Source: Phoronis australis (lineage: Eukaryota; Phoronida; Phoronidae). From it: a stretch of DNA of 64,000 nt. Below the pieces are notes generated by a model, which was not told the DNA's origin, made no database searches, and saw only the letters and a list, made by a program, of their open reading frames with translations. Each line of letters starts with the position of its first letter. Within the stretch, counting starts at the first letter, position 1. Position numbers and translations under genes: made by a program. Below are positions 1 through 12,449 of this stretch, one piece after another. The stretch spans positions 66,322-130,321 of the forward strand of contig NMRA01000242.1 of assembly GCA_002633005.1 (NCBI GenBank). Direction: 5' to 3'.

Positions 1-2134
1 AAATTGCAATAGGTATGTCTACTACTTAACAATGTGCATGACTCTAAGAATTTACTACTTTGCTTAAGATAAAACTCGTTTTCTTAATATATTTTAACAC
101 ATGACATTGGTCTTTGAGCTGTTTATTTAGGGACCAGGGCAAAGCTATAAATTACAGGCCTGCAAACGCTCCAGTTATGTTTAATAGAGCGTTAACAAAG
201 AATCTACCAAGCAAAGTTTTTTTCAAACCCAGCATGCTGCCATTCTGTGGAAACATAATTTTGTTGGAATTTGAATTCACACTCTTATTAAACAGATATC
301 AGTTTTTTATTTTTGATACAAAATTGATATATTGCAAAATCCAGTCCATACCCTTGTATTTCTTCTGCCTTTTGCTAAATGTAGTTGCAATTTCATCAAA
401 GTGGCGATGTCGTCGGATGACAAGTTACTTACCATAGCCGATGTTTCTTTTTCTTGGTGGAAACAAATTAATTTTACATTAAGTGGAAGAGGATAACATT
501 CATTGGCCTTTAAATAAGATATTCGTTATTTTGGTGAATTTCCCATTCATCTCATAGTTGAGATAACGGGTTCGTAGCCTGAGCTGCCGCGTCATTCATT
601 GAATAACAAACAATTGTCCAAAAAGACGCATCTGAAAGAGCATACATAACACAAGGTGGTCTGGAGCGCTGTGTGAGGACTCGGTGTGAATCGATAACTT
701 TCTGCGCGTTGTCAGAAATGTGCTTTAATCAATGGGCACTAGTTTTGCTTAAACAACGCGCTGCATTAGTTCTTAACCGGTCATCGTTCTGCTCTTATTC
801 AACGCGCACTTTTACTTAATCAACGCGTAGTTTTGCTGCAACGCGCGTAATTAAGAGCAATTCCATATAAAAACCAGATGGTGGGCTATATATGCAAAAT
901 CACCAATTTTTTTGAAACTTAGCACATCAGCTGGCCTTGTCAAAAGAAACCTGAGCCTGAATTTTTAAGAGTTTTCGAGTTTTTTTAACCCTTTTTACGA
1001 CCACTTTGTACTTTTTCTGAAAAATAGCAAATAATAGTGCTTGGAAGTAGGTGACATTTTGTCAGCAACAGCACATCATCGCTTTACGCTACTGAAGAAA
1101 AAACTATATAGCAGAAAGGAGAAAGAATAACATACAAGAAAAACTAGTTCGGCTGGATTTATTGATTNCCGCCGTGACAAGCCATGTTGTAGAGGATGGT
1201 GTTTGCAGAGGGTGGTGTCTGTAGATGATGATGTCTGTGGAGGATGGTGTCTGTAGAGGGTGGTGTTTGTAGAGGATAGTGTCTAGTAATAGCGAACTCC
1301 GTTCTTTTCACGCCCAGAAATTACTTCTAATTTGACAAAGGTTGTTTGTTCTCTCTAGGGCAGTTACTTTGAAGAGCCGTAATTTTTGGCGTTTAAACCT
1401 CTTAATTTCTCTAATATTATTCTTTGAATAAGTGAATTGATTAATCTAATTAGGAAATAAATATAAAGCCAAATACGTATGCATGCCTATTTGAAAATTT
1501 TAGGGGAAATTTCGTCATCCATTTGGATGGTGGCACCATTAGTGCAAAAAGCAGTTCATGGCTCCCGTAATTTTTATACATTAATTTAAACTTACAATAA
1601 TATACGCATATAGCAGATAGGGGCTAGATGAAACATTTTTAATTTTAGAATAAATTCGTCAAAATATAAGGGTTATATATATGATGTTAGCTTCGGGATA
1701 ATTCAATCTTTCCTTTTCATGGTGAACATAGGCGCCAACTTTCAATGAAATGTGGCACATAAATTCAACTGTGGCTTAAAAGCTATCGAGTACCACCTCA
1801 AGGAGTATTCGAGTTAGTCATTCTAAGACCTTACCTCCGGAACTCATACTCGTCTCAGACGCGGACTCGAAACTCTCAAGCGCGCCGCATGATTAGCACA
1901 CAATTTTGTAATTTGCACGAAGCGTAACATGCAATTCCTCAATTTTTAAGTTGAATTTCAAGTGAGAAGCGTAGAACAAGAGCTCAGGTAATGATCCCCA
2001 TATTTATGAACTCAAAAATTGAGATGTTTCTGCTGGAATGGGTTACACTGTATTGGCATAGTCCAAGTTGTTAACTACCCAAGATGTCTTACGTGTAGCC
2101 ATGTCAAGCGTATATAAACTATTCGTCTTTGTAG
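1..2134. other. non-coding stretch upstream of the first recognised exon
   Basis: AT-rich sequence with no exon I can defend. A single N lies near 1,168, followed by a short run of imperfect repeats around 1,190-1,285 (units containing 'gaggatggtgtctgtag'). The missing 5' exons of the gene that starts at 2,135 could lie here or to the left of the window. The open frame at 114-437 has no splice or homology support. Confidence 0.5.
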
Positions 2135-2256
2135 GGTAGCAACAACCTTGCACAAGTGGTCTGTTAACCAGGGCGCTTTCTTCAACACAATAAACAAAGC
2201 CGTGGACGACTACCTGGAAGATCTGAAAAAGTCTTCTTTAGCTACGAAGAAGTTAT
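2135..2256 (+). CDS. exon A of the BAR-like gene
   Basis: Acceptor ...gtag at 2131-2134 and donor gtgcgt at 2257. It reads VATTLHKWSVNQGAFFNT..., phase 2 in, phase 1 out. The competing donor at 2252 would run into a stop in the next exon, which fixes the 2256 end. Confidence 0.65.
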
Positions 2257-5200
2257 GTGCGTGATCAGTGTTATATATGTCTGTTCAGTGTACATTTCTC
2301 ATTCTTCGCGCTCATTATTTGAAGTGGCGTGGTTTTCGCCTGTGGAGTGTTCATTTACCTAACGGTAACCACTTTTCTGTAACGTTTGTGGCGAACTCCT
2401 GTTTAGCTTCACAGCTTATAATCTTTTCATTTTAGTGAACGGAAGAGACGTCATGCATCCATTTAAAACATTCTTCGAGAACGATGCGCTATTACTGCGT
2501 GACAGAGTTGACTTGATGGAGCAAATTGCGTCGAAACGGTCCGAATCTCTTCTCAAGTACGTATGCTTCAAGTTACTGGTTTGTACATAAATTTGGTTTA
2601 CATTCGAAAAGCTACACAGAAAAGTCCCAAAATTTGATTTTGGGGACTCAATTCATCATTTATTTTCAACCGCTGTGTGAATGGGCATACAATTTGACCA
2701 GAGTCATAATTTGACCAGTCACAATTTGACCAGAGTTACAGACTTTGTTTATTCGAAGGCTGTTTGTTAAACGCCATTTTGCTAGTGTGCGATACTGAGG
2801 TCGCAAGTCTTGTAAAACTCAAGTGAGATCTCGTGCTTAACTATCTCACAAACTCCTCGGTTTTTCTAATTCGTCCAAGGTATGGCATATGACTTTCCTT
2901 TAGATTGAGCACAGAAATTTGCAACGCCGGCAATGCTTTGGTGAAGCATACCATGGCAGCCAAGAAGAGGTTGGACGTCAACATGGAAAACGTGTACCGG
3001 CAGGCAAAGGTAGGGGACGGGGAAAAGGAGACGAGTGTTTGATTCCACTACATTCTTCATTCAGCAGCACAGTAGTTACGATTGACAATTTTTGTCGTCG
3101 AACCATGCTGAGACTGGTAGTAGATCGTAGCTAGAATTCCATTGAAAAGCATAAAGACATTCAATACTATTCCACCGGTATCAGCTGGTTCGTGCAGGTT
3201 TCAAGACCACCCCCGTGTCATGTTCAAGAGTCGTGTGCACGTGACTTAGCCTTGTTGCATGTAGTCAGAGACTTGACAACGGGATCAGATTGTAATAAGA
3301 ATTTAGTAACAATCCCATGGCAAACGACCCCGGATGAATTAAAAATCTTACCTTTACTTTCATATTACGACATCCATTGTAAATCAACTCAATCGTCAAA
3401 ATAGAGAACTTGCGATTCCGGGGTAATTAGACGTAATGTTCATCTTTTAAAAAGTTGCTGTGATCCCGCCTTTTACTATTAAAGATACTCTCTCCGCCTC
3501 ATATTTTGTTATTAACAAAATATGAGGCGGAGAGAGTAAACACTTGATAAAACAGATTTTGACGAAAGCTAGTTCAGTCGACACTTAAATCCAAATAATG
3601 CTCATTCAACACAACTGCAACTATTTTCAAACTTAATTCAATTTGATATGCAACTATTTTCAAACTTAATTCATTTTGATATGTATATTTTAGTTTTTAT
3701 GGTGCGCTACCTGAAACGACTGCCGTTATTGTTGAGTGACAGCAGACTCGTGCGTAATGGGTACATCATCATCTGCCGCCATATTTAATAAGGTTTCCAC
3801 GGAAACCCCGGCTTATTTAAAAAATAAGAAGTTCTCAGTAATTCAAAATAAGTTAAACACAAACAAGACTGAAAGTTACGAAATGTTTATAATGTAGTGA
3901 CATCTATCGACTGGCGAAATTTATTCTATGTTCCAAATAGGTGAAAGTAAAGGGAGAGGTGTCTTTAAGAATTAAGACTATATTTTGAGATAGGCAACGG
4001 ATCTGGTCTCAATTCCGTCCTTACTGACATCAAAATCATTTCTCGGTGAAGAAATGGCTGCCGCTAAAGCTCGGATCAAGGGTTAATGAGTTATCTTGAT
4101 CAGGCGCCAATAATGGATTCAAACAATTCACGTCTACCCAACCCGAGGAAGGAAAACAGTTGAGGCCAGTTTTATAACGATTGATAGTCCACATGAAAAG
4201 TTGTAAGAAGGTGGGTTTGCAAGAACTTTGTTATTAGGACGTGCTGTACCCACAAAACCAGGATCCTCTGTAAAATAGTTTACGATATTTGACAAATAAT
4301 AATGGTGAACAGTGGAAATAGTGTCGTACATAAAGTCGAAGACGGTTTTTAAAAACTGTATTGTGGTTGAATGTTCTGTTATGTTCAATAGAATCTATTG
4401 TGTTACCTATGACTTGTGGTTGCTATGAGCTAGCTGCATTCGCCTTACATGGTGTTTTCAGAGTGCGCAAGAAATCCGCGAAAACTTAGAAACATTAACT
4501 AAGACCAACCCTGTCCAAAAGCGAAAGAAACGCGAAATCGATCGACTACGGCGGGCCGAGACAGAAGCGCAAGAGAAAGTCATATTTTTGGGCGAGCGGA
4601 CACAGGACTCCTATCATAGATTCGTGCAGGTCAGTTCAACCGCAACTCTGAACTTAAAACGAAAAGCTGGAGATTGTATCGCAATCGTTATTTTAAGATC
4701 GCTCTTTGACCAAAGCTATCAAAATCAGTATTTCACGCTATTTTCGTACTAGAACTCCCAGACTGGAACCAACAGTGTTTCACGCACCCAGCCTAAAAAA
4801 TAGGGTGGCTCGCATTTTTGAGAATGTGGATTTTTTACTAAAAAACGGGTTACGTTCAGAGCTATGAATTGTGTATTCGCCAAATTCTTGTCTTTTTATT
4901 GGACTTTTGTCTCGTTTTCTACTTTTTCGGCCTTTTTGTTTCTCTGAGGCGGACCTTTTTCCCACTTTTCCCCCATGGGTGTGCGCATGTTTAGAAACAC
5001 AAAATTCAAATTCTTGGTTCCCAGAGCTAACTGGTTCCAGTTAGACGCTAGCATACTAAGCGCGTGCCCCGTGAGTGTTTTTTCGTAAAGTGAAATATCC
5101 AAAGAAACGTTCTCTACGAACTATAGCGTTTTCCTGTTTCAATCGAAAGACAACAACCAATTTCGTTCAAACCATCCAAAAATCGTGATTGCATACTACG

Positions 5201-7833
5201 AAGGTTTATGGCATACGGGTCATTTGCAGACACTACACACAAGTAACCAGTACATGGGCCGCCTGTTAGCAAACTCTGACTACTACCTCAAGTCTGTGAC
5301 GAGCAGCTCGGTAGTGGATACAGTTTTACGGCTGTGAGCTTTTCAGTTTATTTACAGTATATACATTGATAATCGTACGTTTTTTGACTACCGTATTTTG
5401 ATAAAAGTGTTAGAGATCTTGAGGGTGAAACGGCAATGCCTATCCAAAACGTCACGACTGGGTGCTATCAGTCCACAGTATATCAAAAATAACCTTCTAC
5501 GATTGGTTTCAACTTGTTTACTAGTCACTCAGCTTAGAAGTGATTTTGTTGAGCTTGTGGAGTAACTGACAGTAGGTTATTGTTAAGGGAGGCATAAACT
5601 GACCAACTATTGTTAGGGGAGGCATAAACTGACCAACTATTGTTAAGGGAGGCATAAACTGACCAACTATTGTTAAGGGAAGCATAAACTGACCAACTAT
5701 TGTTAAGGGAGGCATAAACTGACCAACTATTGTTAGGGGAGGCATAAACTGACCAACTATTGTTAGGGGAGGCATAAACTGACCAACTATTGTTAGGGGA
5801 GGCATAAACTGACCAACTATTGTTAGAGGAGGCATAAACTGACCAACTATTGTTAGGGGAGGCATAAACTGGCCAACTTCTTAAGCTCAATGTGAACCAG
5901 TAGCGACCGGCTAATTCTCACAAATCTTAGGAATCGCTTCTTATCTGTGAAAGGATCAAATTGAAACCAGGTTAAGTGGAGACAAAAGTGAGTTTTTGAC
6001 AGAATGTGGGTTTAAATAGCAAAGACGCATACATGGATACTGAGCCGTATTGCCAGCTTCTACCAAAAAAAAGAGTTAAACAGCGGCAAATCTCACCGCA
6101 GCAGAACCAACGATCTTCAGTTGAACCATAGTATGAAATTGATAACTTCTAAGGTTATGAAGCATCTTATTGAGATTTCTGTGAGTTAAGCATGAGGTAC
6201 AAAGCTGTAGATTTTAACTCAGAGTAAATATATATTTTCTGAAAGTGTAAACCCAGCAGAATTCGATTTTTTGACTTTTTTACTCTCTGTCGTCAATGGG
6301 TCACATGACCATGACTTTTAGGTAAATAATATCACGGTACTCAATGACAGAACTGTGGACAGTTTTAAGATAAACTGTGGAAATTAGTCTTCCTGTGAAG
6401 CAAAAGTCGGTGTTATTCACGTTTATAAAGTTTTTATTAGGCCGAGGCCGGTACACCGAGAAGACATAGTCGCAACAGATTGTGATACGAGAACCATAGT
6501 CCCGGAAAACGAAGAGGCGGACAATGCGGCAGAAAATCTCAGAGAACAAGGTAAATACACGTCAGACGTTGACCCATCGGAGCAGACAGCAGGCGACAGC
6601 AATGATGACAATGATGGCAGACGTAACAACAATGCCAGACGGCCCGAGGACAAGGAAACGGAAGAACAGTTTCTAAGTGCCGTCCATGTACCAACAGGCG
6701 AAGTGTTTAAGGAAACAGAGAACATCAGTGAGGGAATGAAGGGTGAAAACAAACTAAGAGACGACTTTAAGGATACGACATCGGATTGGATAAAAATGCG
6801 TAAACCTACAACCTTGGGCGACAACGAGCTAGAGACTGATGCTACCATAGACAAATGCATAAAGAACGAGGACGACATTGAAAAACTTCCATTTGAGATC
6901 GGAGACATCTTCGTTGGGGAGCAGAAAGCGAACAAGCCAACACTTGGCGCTACAGATGTTACGTCAGAGAGAGGTGACTCCGAAAAATGTAGAGCCAAGA
7001 CCGACGATGAGTCGGAGACTGATGACGCTAGGATCAAGGGAACAAGTAACAAGAATGACATGCAAGAACCTGTGTTTGAGACATCGAGCAAGAGTATACA
7101 AGTTGACGATGCAAACCAATCAACGTACAGCAGTGCAGATACGGTATCAGTGAGGAGAAACTTGAATAAAACTGCAATCCGGAGCGACGTCATGTCAGAA
7201 ACTTACATGGACGAAAAGACAATTAATGAGTACGGCATGGGAAATTCTTCACTTGATACAATGGACATCCCCGCAAGAGTGGCAGATGTGACGTCACAGA
7301 AAATCTCCGACAGGGTTCCAGCGAATATCGACGCGTCAGAGACTGACACTTACGAAAAGACAAGGGAAATGAATACCACTGAAGATCCTTCGCTCACGAT
7401 AATCTTGGGAGGGCAGAATTATTCAAGCATTTCAATGGACAATACGGCAGATATAACATCAAAGAGAAGAAACTTGACTAAAGCGCCAGTTAAAAGCGAG
7501 GACGCGTGGGAGTCTGATACCATGGACAAAAAGGCAAGCAACAAGAATGTCACTGGGGCACCCTCGTTCGGGTCGCTGAACATCACGGTGCACGACGCAC
7601 ATCGATCTACAGAGGGCGTGACAGATACATCATCGATGAGGACTAAGGTGGCTAGAGCGACTAACATGTCAACTGTGACTGATAATGTCACGGATGAACA
7701 GACAAGGAACGAGTATGGCATTGGAGATTCCAGCAAAAGGATTTCACTGATGACACTGAACGTTGGTGGAGATAACAGCGAAAACAGTGGAAGGAATGAC
7801 AGGGACGGGCTAGCCGTCGTGGAAATTTTATAA
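2135..7833 (+). CDS. unrecognised gene: helical BAR/F-BAR-like region plus acidic repeat-bearing tail (5' incomplete)
   Basis: Six exons (2135-2256, 2436-2556, 2904-3009, 4462-4629, 5230-5333, 6441-7833) join without a frame break into 670 codons and a TAA, each with GT..AG borders; this phase agreement is the main evidence for the gene. No start codon was found, so the N-terminus is missing. Residues 1-205 of the visible part are rich in Leu, Lys, Glu and Arg and predicted helical, with stretches such as NMENVYRQAKSAQEIREN and EIDRLRRAETEAQEKV. The pattern and length recall the second half of a BAR or F-BAR membrane-bending domain, which is inference only. The last exon encodes about 464 polar, acidic residues with degenerate repeats of 50-60 aa and no SH3, RhoGAP or other domain I can recognise. 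A possible AATAAA lies at 8669. The gene may be lineage-specific; I do not assign a function. Confidence 0.72.
2436..2556 (+). CDS. exon B of the BAR-like gene
   Basis: Acceptor ttttag and donor gtacgt. It reads NGRDVMHPFKTFFENDALLL..., predicted helical, phase 1 in and 2 out. Confidence 0.68.
2904..3009 (+). CDS. exon C of the BAR-like gene
   Basis: Pyrimidine-rich acceptor ctttag and donor gtaggg. It reads LSTEICNAGNALVKHT..., amphipathic and helical, phase 2 in and 0 out. Confidence 0.68.
3486..3538. repeat. perfect 53-nt palindrome (26-nt arms, 1-nt loop)
   Basis: Left arm tactctctccgcctcatatt... and right arm ...gaggcggagagagta are exact reverse complements with a single t between them. 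It lies in the intron between exons C and D. It could be a collapsed fold-back transposon or a hairpin RNA source. Confidence 0.85.
3617..3682. repeat. 33-bp tandem duplication
   Basis: Two near-identical copies of gcaactattttcaaactta... in tandem within the same intron. Confidence 0.85.
4462..4629 (+). CDS. exon D of the BAR-like gene
   Basis: Acceptor ttttcag and donor gtcagt; exactly 56 codons, phase 0 at both ends. It encodes the strongly charged coiled-coil-like stretch with KRKKREIDRLRRAETEAQEK and ends in YHRFVQ. Confidence 0.7.
5230..5333 (+). CDS. exon E of the BAR-like gene
   Basis: Acceptor tttgcag and donor gtgagc. It reads TLHTSNQYMGRLLANSDYYL... An in-frame TGA lies just past the donor (5335-5337), so unspliced message would end here. 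The phase 2 exit matches the next exon. Confidence 0.65.
5577..5876. repeat. 30-bp minisatellite, about 10 copies
   Basis: Unit containing gaccaactattgttagggg repeats every 30 bp with only single-base variation (t/a, g/a). It lies in the intron before the last exon of the BAR-like gene. Because 30 is a multiple of three, reverse frames stay open and give a false 10-aa repeat protein. Confidence 0.95.
6441..7833 (+). CDS. last exon of the BAR-like gene: acidic repeat domain
   Basis: Acceptor tttttattag at 6431-6440; a 1,393-nt exon open from its first codon to the TAA at 7831-7833, with no ATG needed because it is entered in phase 2. The product is hydrophilic and rich in Asp, Glu, Thr, Ser and Asn. 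About six degenerate repeats from 6775 onward share a core like ADVTS.RR...K....SET...EK..NE. The region is probably disordered and could be extensively phosphorylated, but no catalytic motif is visible. The base composition is clearly higher in GC than the flanking introns, supporting coding status. Confidence 0.75.
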
Positions 7834-10800
7834 CTATTGATCAATAATGTGACAATTTTGTTAAACGTTTACTTCAGGAAAACGTGGTCAATTCCAGACG
7901 AGTGATTTAGTTGGAGGTGTACTCTGTTACCTTAGAACTGTCATAAACGCCCTGAAACATGAAAATATATTTCTTAAGTTAAGAAAATCATTCTTTGTTA
8001 ACATTTGATTTTCGTCTCATATCTCACTGGCTGGCGATGCTCGTCGGTCCCACCGATTGAGTTTCATCCCGGTAGTAGGAATTGATTAGGTGATTTTCTA
8101 TCACCTCAAAGAAGTGAAATCGATGCTAGTTCGACAGGCTACGAAATCATTCGGAAGAAAACGGCAACAAGTCGAAGTTCAAGTATCTGCCGAACACTAA
8201 CGATGGCCGTCGGCATCGCCGCCGAATATTTGAAGTTGACTGGCAATTAGCAGATTGTCTGACTATCAATGGCCGATTTTAAACATTGTCGCCGGTGGCC
8301 GTCATGACGTCGTCCTTTTTTTCTGGAATCGCCGACTGACAATGTGTAGTAAGCCTACAAAAAGGTTTATCTTGGACTTAACTACCTTACGGCTACAGGG
8401 TAGGCTATACTTCTCACCAAGAACAGAAACAATCCACAAAAAGTAAAAGGTCTTATTTTGTTGACAGCGGTCGGTCGTGTAGTTGGGGTGAGTTTTGTCC
8501 ATATCTAAACTCTTAAAAGTTGGCTCGGACATTCCCCTGAATGACGTAAATGTGTCAAGTGAAATTACTTTTTTACTTTATAGCTTGGCGTATTTGAATC
8601 ACTCATGTTCTGCAGGGTTTCATAATATGGCGGGTATCACTGCGGAAACTTATAAAGCGCTCAATTGTAAATAAATTTTGCCTAGATGTGAAGGAAATAG
8701 TCCATTGAATTTTTCCTAGGTGACGTGTAGGTTAGTGAAGTAATGCCGATAATTATTTCATTAACATTTTTGCCGTGTTTCTTTTTGAGCGTTTTCTAAT
8801 CTGCATTGACGCATCTTACACCTAAAATGAATGTTCTGTAATGCCTCGTGACGTAATCAAGTTGTACACGGATCCGTGAATTTCTGGGCTTGTTCGTTTT
8901 CGTGGATACAATTTTTAGGTGGTCGGGATAAGGTTTTGGGCCATACTGAAATGCTGGCCAGTTTCATTCAACAATTAATTGCCTTTCCAAAAGCCTTGGG
9001 CTAAAAAGCTTTTAACGTGTTGTGTCAGCAAGTGAAAACGTAACTATAGAGCCCGAACCTATTGACCAGTGTCCAATTCATCGAATTTTAGGTGAATTGG
9101 GTCACTTCGCACTCGTTCATTCATTCATTGTACAGCTAGATTGGATGATTGACAGCTAGGTACATTATATATCTGATCTGAACTTGTCGCGACCAACAAA
9201 TGAGTTGTTAATTTCAATCGTGGCATCTTAATAGATTTGTTATCTAGAATTTAATAAAAATGTTTAGAATCTGACTGCGTAAATATTGACCCAGGAGGGA
9301 TGAGACTTGATGTGTCCTATCGCCTCAATCAAATATTCATTAACTTGAACCCAGTGAGGTGAGACACAGTTTCATCCTGTGTTCTCGCTACGGCTGAGTT
9401 CCTGTCAACACCTCCGTCTTCAGTACTGCATTCAACCCATCGCCAGTGGCACCTATCATTCCACCGTGCAATAAAACGGATTTCGCCGTGCTGTCAGTAT
9501 GGGCGTGCCGACATTAGGCCTACTTGCGCCCGTAACAAAAAAGCGCGAGCTCTCTAACGCGTCAGTCCTACATATGGAGGCTTGCATTCGTCGCAGCCCC
9601 TGTAAAAGTGAAAGACACTTTCTTGGAAATTTGAAAATTCAATCTAATTTGTCAAACAAAAGGGCCTGTTGCGCATCCTCGTTTCTTCGCGTGACTACGG
9701 TCCGTACATGCATGAGAGCTGAGAATGCACTGTTTAGGTACTGAGATCTCATACCCTATATCATCTCATACCCTATAGAGCCTTAAAAGACAAGCTAAGG
9801 TAGTATATTAATCAAATGAGACCCTGTCACATTTCCCCGTAATAAGAAATCTCTCCCAAGCAGGTGTCTCAGCGTACATGAACAACATTCGCACAATCTG
9901 CGAGTGAATGGTTGGCCATAAGAAGAGAACTCGGGGGTCTGCTCCATGAAACGGGACTCATAAGAAAGTCAGAAATTTGGTATTAATAACGCTCCGCATC
10001 ATTATTTTTGAAAAATAATTAAATCTCACTAGAGCAAAAGTGCGAAGTCTGTGAGAATATAAACGTAACTGCTAGTTCTTGAGATAATTGCTATAACTTA
10101 TTTCTAAATTCTGATACACGTATAGTCACTTGGCTAAACCTTTTTCAGAAAATGTAAAGTAAGACTGTCAAGTCTTAAGTCGCTTTTCATGAAACTGACC
10201 CCTGGAGTATTGACACGTGACATTTCTCGTCGTTCCAGTTGTACAGTCTTCTCGCTATGACATCATTACTTCTGACATACAATGATTGACATCGTTTTAT
10301 CACTGTCGATAATAAACCTCATACTGGAAATACGATAGAAAAACCTTGGATAAAAAAGTAAATTGTCTCCTAGCCTAATCTGAGTAGCACATAACATTGA
10401 AAAGTCGTTTATTCTTTCTCGTTAAAGTTTCTCAAAATCAAAGTTTCTACAAAGGTGATCGTCAAGACAATGCATGTTTTTCAATATTAAAAGTCCAGAG
10501 CTTGCCAATGAGTAAATTTTACAGAGTATTCCTCGCGATAAGCTCTGATAACGTGCGCAGGTTAAATAGAATGTAAGCGATATGGCCAGTGTTGTCTAAA
10601 TTAAGACAATTTGGCTACTTGTCATGTGGACTATTGTTTTATTGCCTTCTTATGAGGCTTGTCGTAAAGATGTCAGTTCCAGGGTCAGACAGTCTCTCCT
10701 GGTGTTCACATAGGTAAGTTACAAATTCATATCGGTTAGCATTACGGAAAGTTTAGCACACCTTAGGTCACTGAGACAGTGATATGTGAAGAAATCTATG

Positions 10801-11713
10801 CTTGTAACTCGATACCACTTTCTCCAGCGACATTTAGCTCACTTTTTCAAGCAGTGACGATTACCTGACCGGGTGTTTACGGCTAAATGTTACCTGTCGG
10901 CCGATGCCATTTTACACGCCACAACCAATGCTAATTTTGTAGATAAAAATAGGAATACGTGACGATAACCCATTTCCTTGCGTCCCTTCTCTTGAAATTA
11001 ATTCTCTTGCTGTTTTAGATTAATTGGACTTTGAAAGGTCGCTTAGGTCAAGAGTGTTGTATTTTGATGTCTTTGGGGGTACTTGAGGTAGCCCCAGTGA
11101 GTTTCACACAATCTAAAAATATGAATGTTTGTTCAGAGTCTTGTAGGCATCATTGTTTCCACTTCAATATGTCTGAAGTAAAGCCATGGCAAAACAGAAT
11201 CAGTAGACTCTGTTTTCATCGTCGTACAAAAATCAAACCACCTGTACCGGGCAGACCTTGTTGAATGCTTACCAATTTCGCCACCAGATGTCACTCACGG
11301 TTACATCCCTTTTGTCGACACCTGTTGAAAATTCCAGCATTACACAGATATCTCACCATAGCGACACAATGAGAGGAACACGGTGAAGGGTTATAATCTC
11401 TGAGTATACATCGTTGAACGATATCATAAATCTTTCGACTATTACTATCATAGCCTTTTTATTTAAATTGATGTTCGGTAATAACTATAAAAAGTGTCAT
11501 GACGGAGGACCAAGTTTCCAATTATAACATTGTGTGGTCTTCGTATTGACATTAAAATGGGAACGGCCAAAATTCTGAAATAAAGACTTCAGAAATTTTC
11601 AAATGTTTTCATCCCTGCACGCTGTTTCATCACAGTAAAGAGGCTATTTCCAGTGTTAATCAGCTCAGTGACAAAAGGAGTGTAATTCTGTGCTTAAAAG
11701 TTACAGTAGATCT

Positions 11714-11967
11714 GGGGCCCGTTCCAAGAAAACTGACTTAGCTAAGACAAATCCTAAATTTCAATCAATTTCAAGACAAAACTTTAATTTGTCTCAAGTA
11801 CGTTTTAGGAAAGAGATCTTAAGTTGACTTTTTAATATTCTGACTGAAGTTTTGTCTTAATATTGACTATCTTCCTGGAGGTGGAAGTTTCAAAGTTTGG
11901 AAGTTGAGACAAATCTTAGTCTTAAGTAAAAAATGAACTAATAGGTCAGATTCTTGGAACGGGCCCC
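11714..11967. mobile_element. 254-bp MITE-like element with ggggcccgttccaagaa ends
   Basis: The left end ggggcccgttccaagaa is mirrored by ttcttggaacgggcccc at the right end (17-bp perfect terminal inverted repeat). The interior is itself partly palindromic ('aagacaaa', 'tttgtctc'). No ORF. No clear target-site duplication, so the family is not assigned. Confidence 0.75.
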
Positions 11968-12273
11968 TGTTCATGCGAGTCATTTTGTGGATTTTTTCCT
12001 CAAAAGTTTAATTCCACTTGACCAAAGACAATAATTCATCACCAATGTACCAATGTATTCGACAAACATTCACGTTTAGACAAAACTGCGGTAAGAGATT
12101 CCGGGAAAAAGACCCACAACATGAACTGCCTAATAATGTAAAGCAATTTCAAATGTCTGCTTCTCTTTTATGTATGAGTAACAATTGGCTAGTAACGTAG
12201 AAAATAAATCCGAAACTAAAAGGGTCGATCCAGATCCTCCGGCTAAAGGATACACTTGTTTGTCGGAAAGTAG

Positions 12274-12449
12274 AATAAATATACGTAAATAAAACAACAA
12301 AAATGGATCACTGAAATTTTCGCCAGATATCAGATGTCAATTGTCATAGTGTTTGATTTTACTTTATTTCTGTTTCTGTTAACAAAGGATGTTATTATAT
12401 CCGAAAATTTCAGTGATTAATTTTTATTGTTTTATTTACGTATATTTAT
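12274..12449. mobile_element. inverted-repeat element with about 48-bp arms
   Basis: aataaatatacgtaaataaa... at 12274-12322 is the near-perfect reverse complement of 12402-12449. About 80 bp separate the arms. A non-autonomous fold-back or MITE remnant is likely. Confidence 0.7.

Noticed and set aside
5521-5890. Minus-strand repeat proteins (MPPLTIVGQF-type) over the 30-bp array
   Set aside because: They arise because the satellite unit is a multiple of three; several frames are open at once and there are no splice or homology signals.
6423-7193. 256-codon minus-strand frame opposite the last BAR-like exon
   Set aside because: Ser/Val/Leu-rich antisense shadow of an acidic coding exon whose plus frame is fixed by splice phase.
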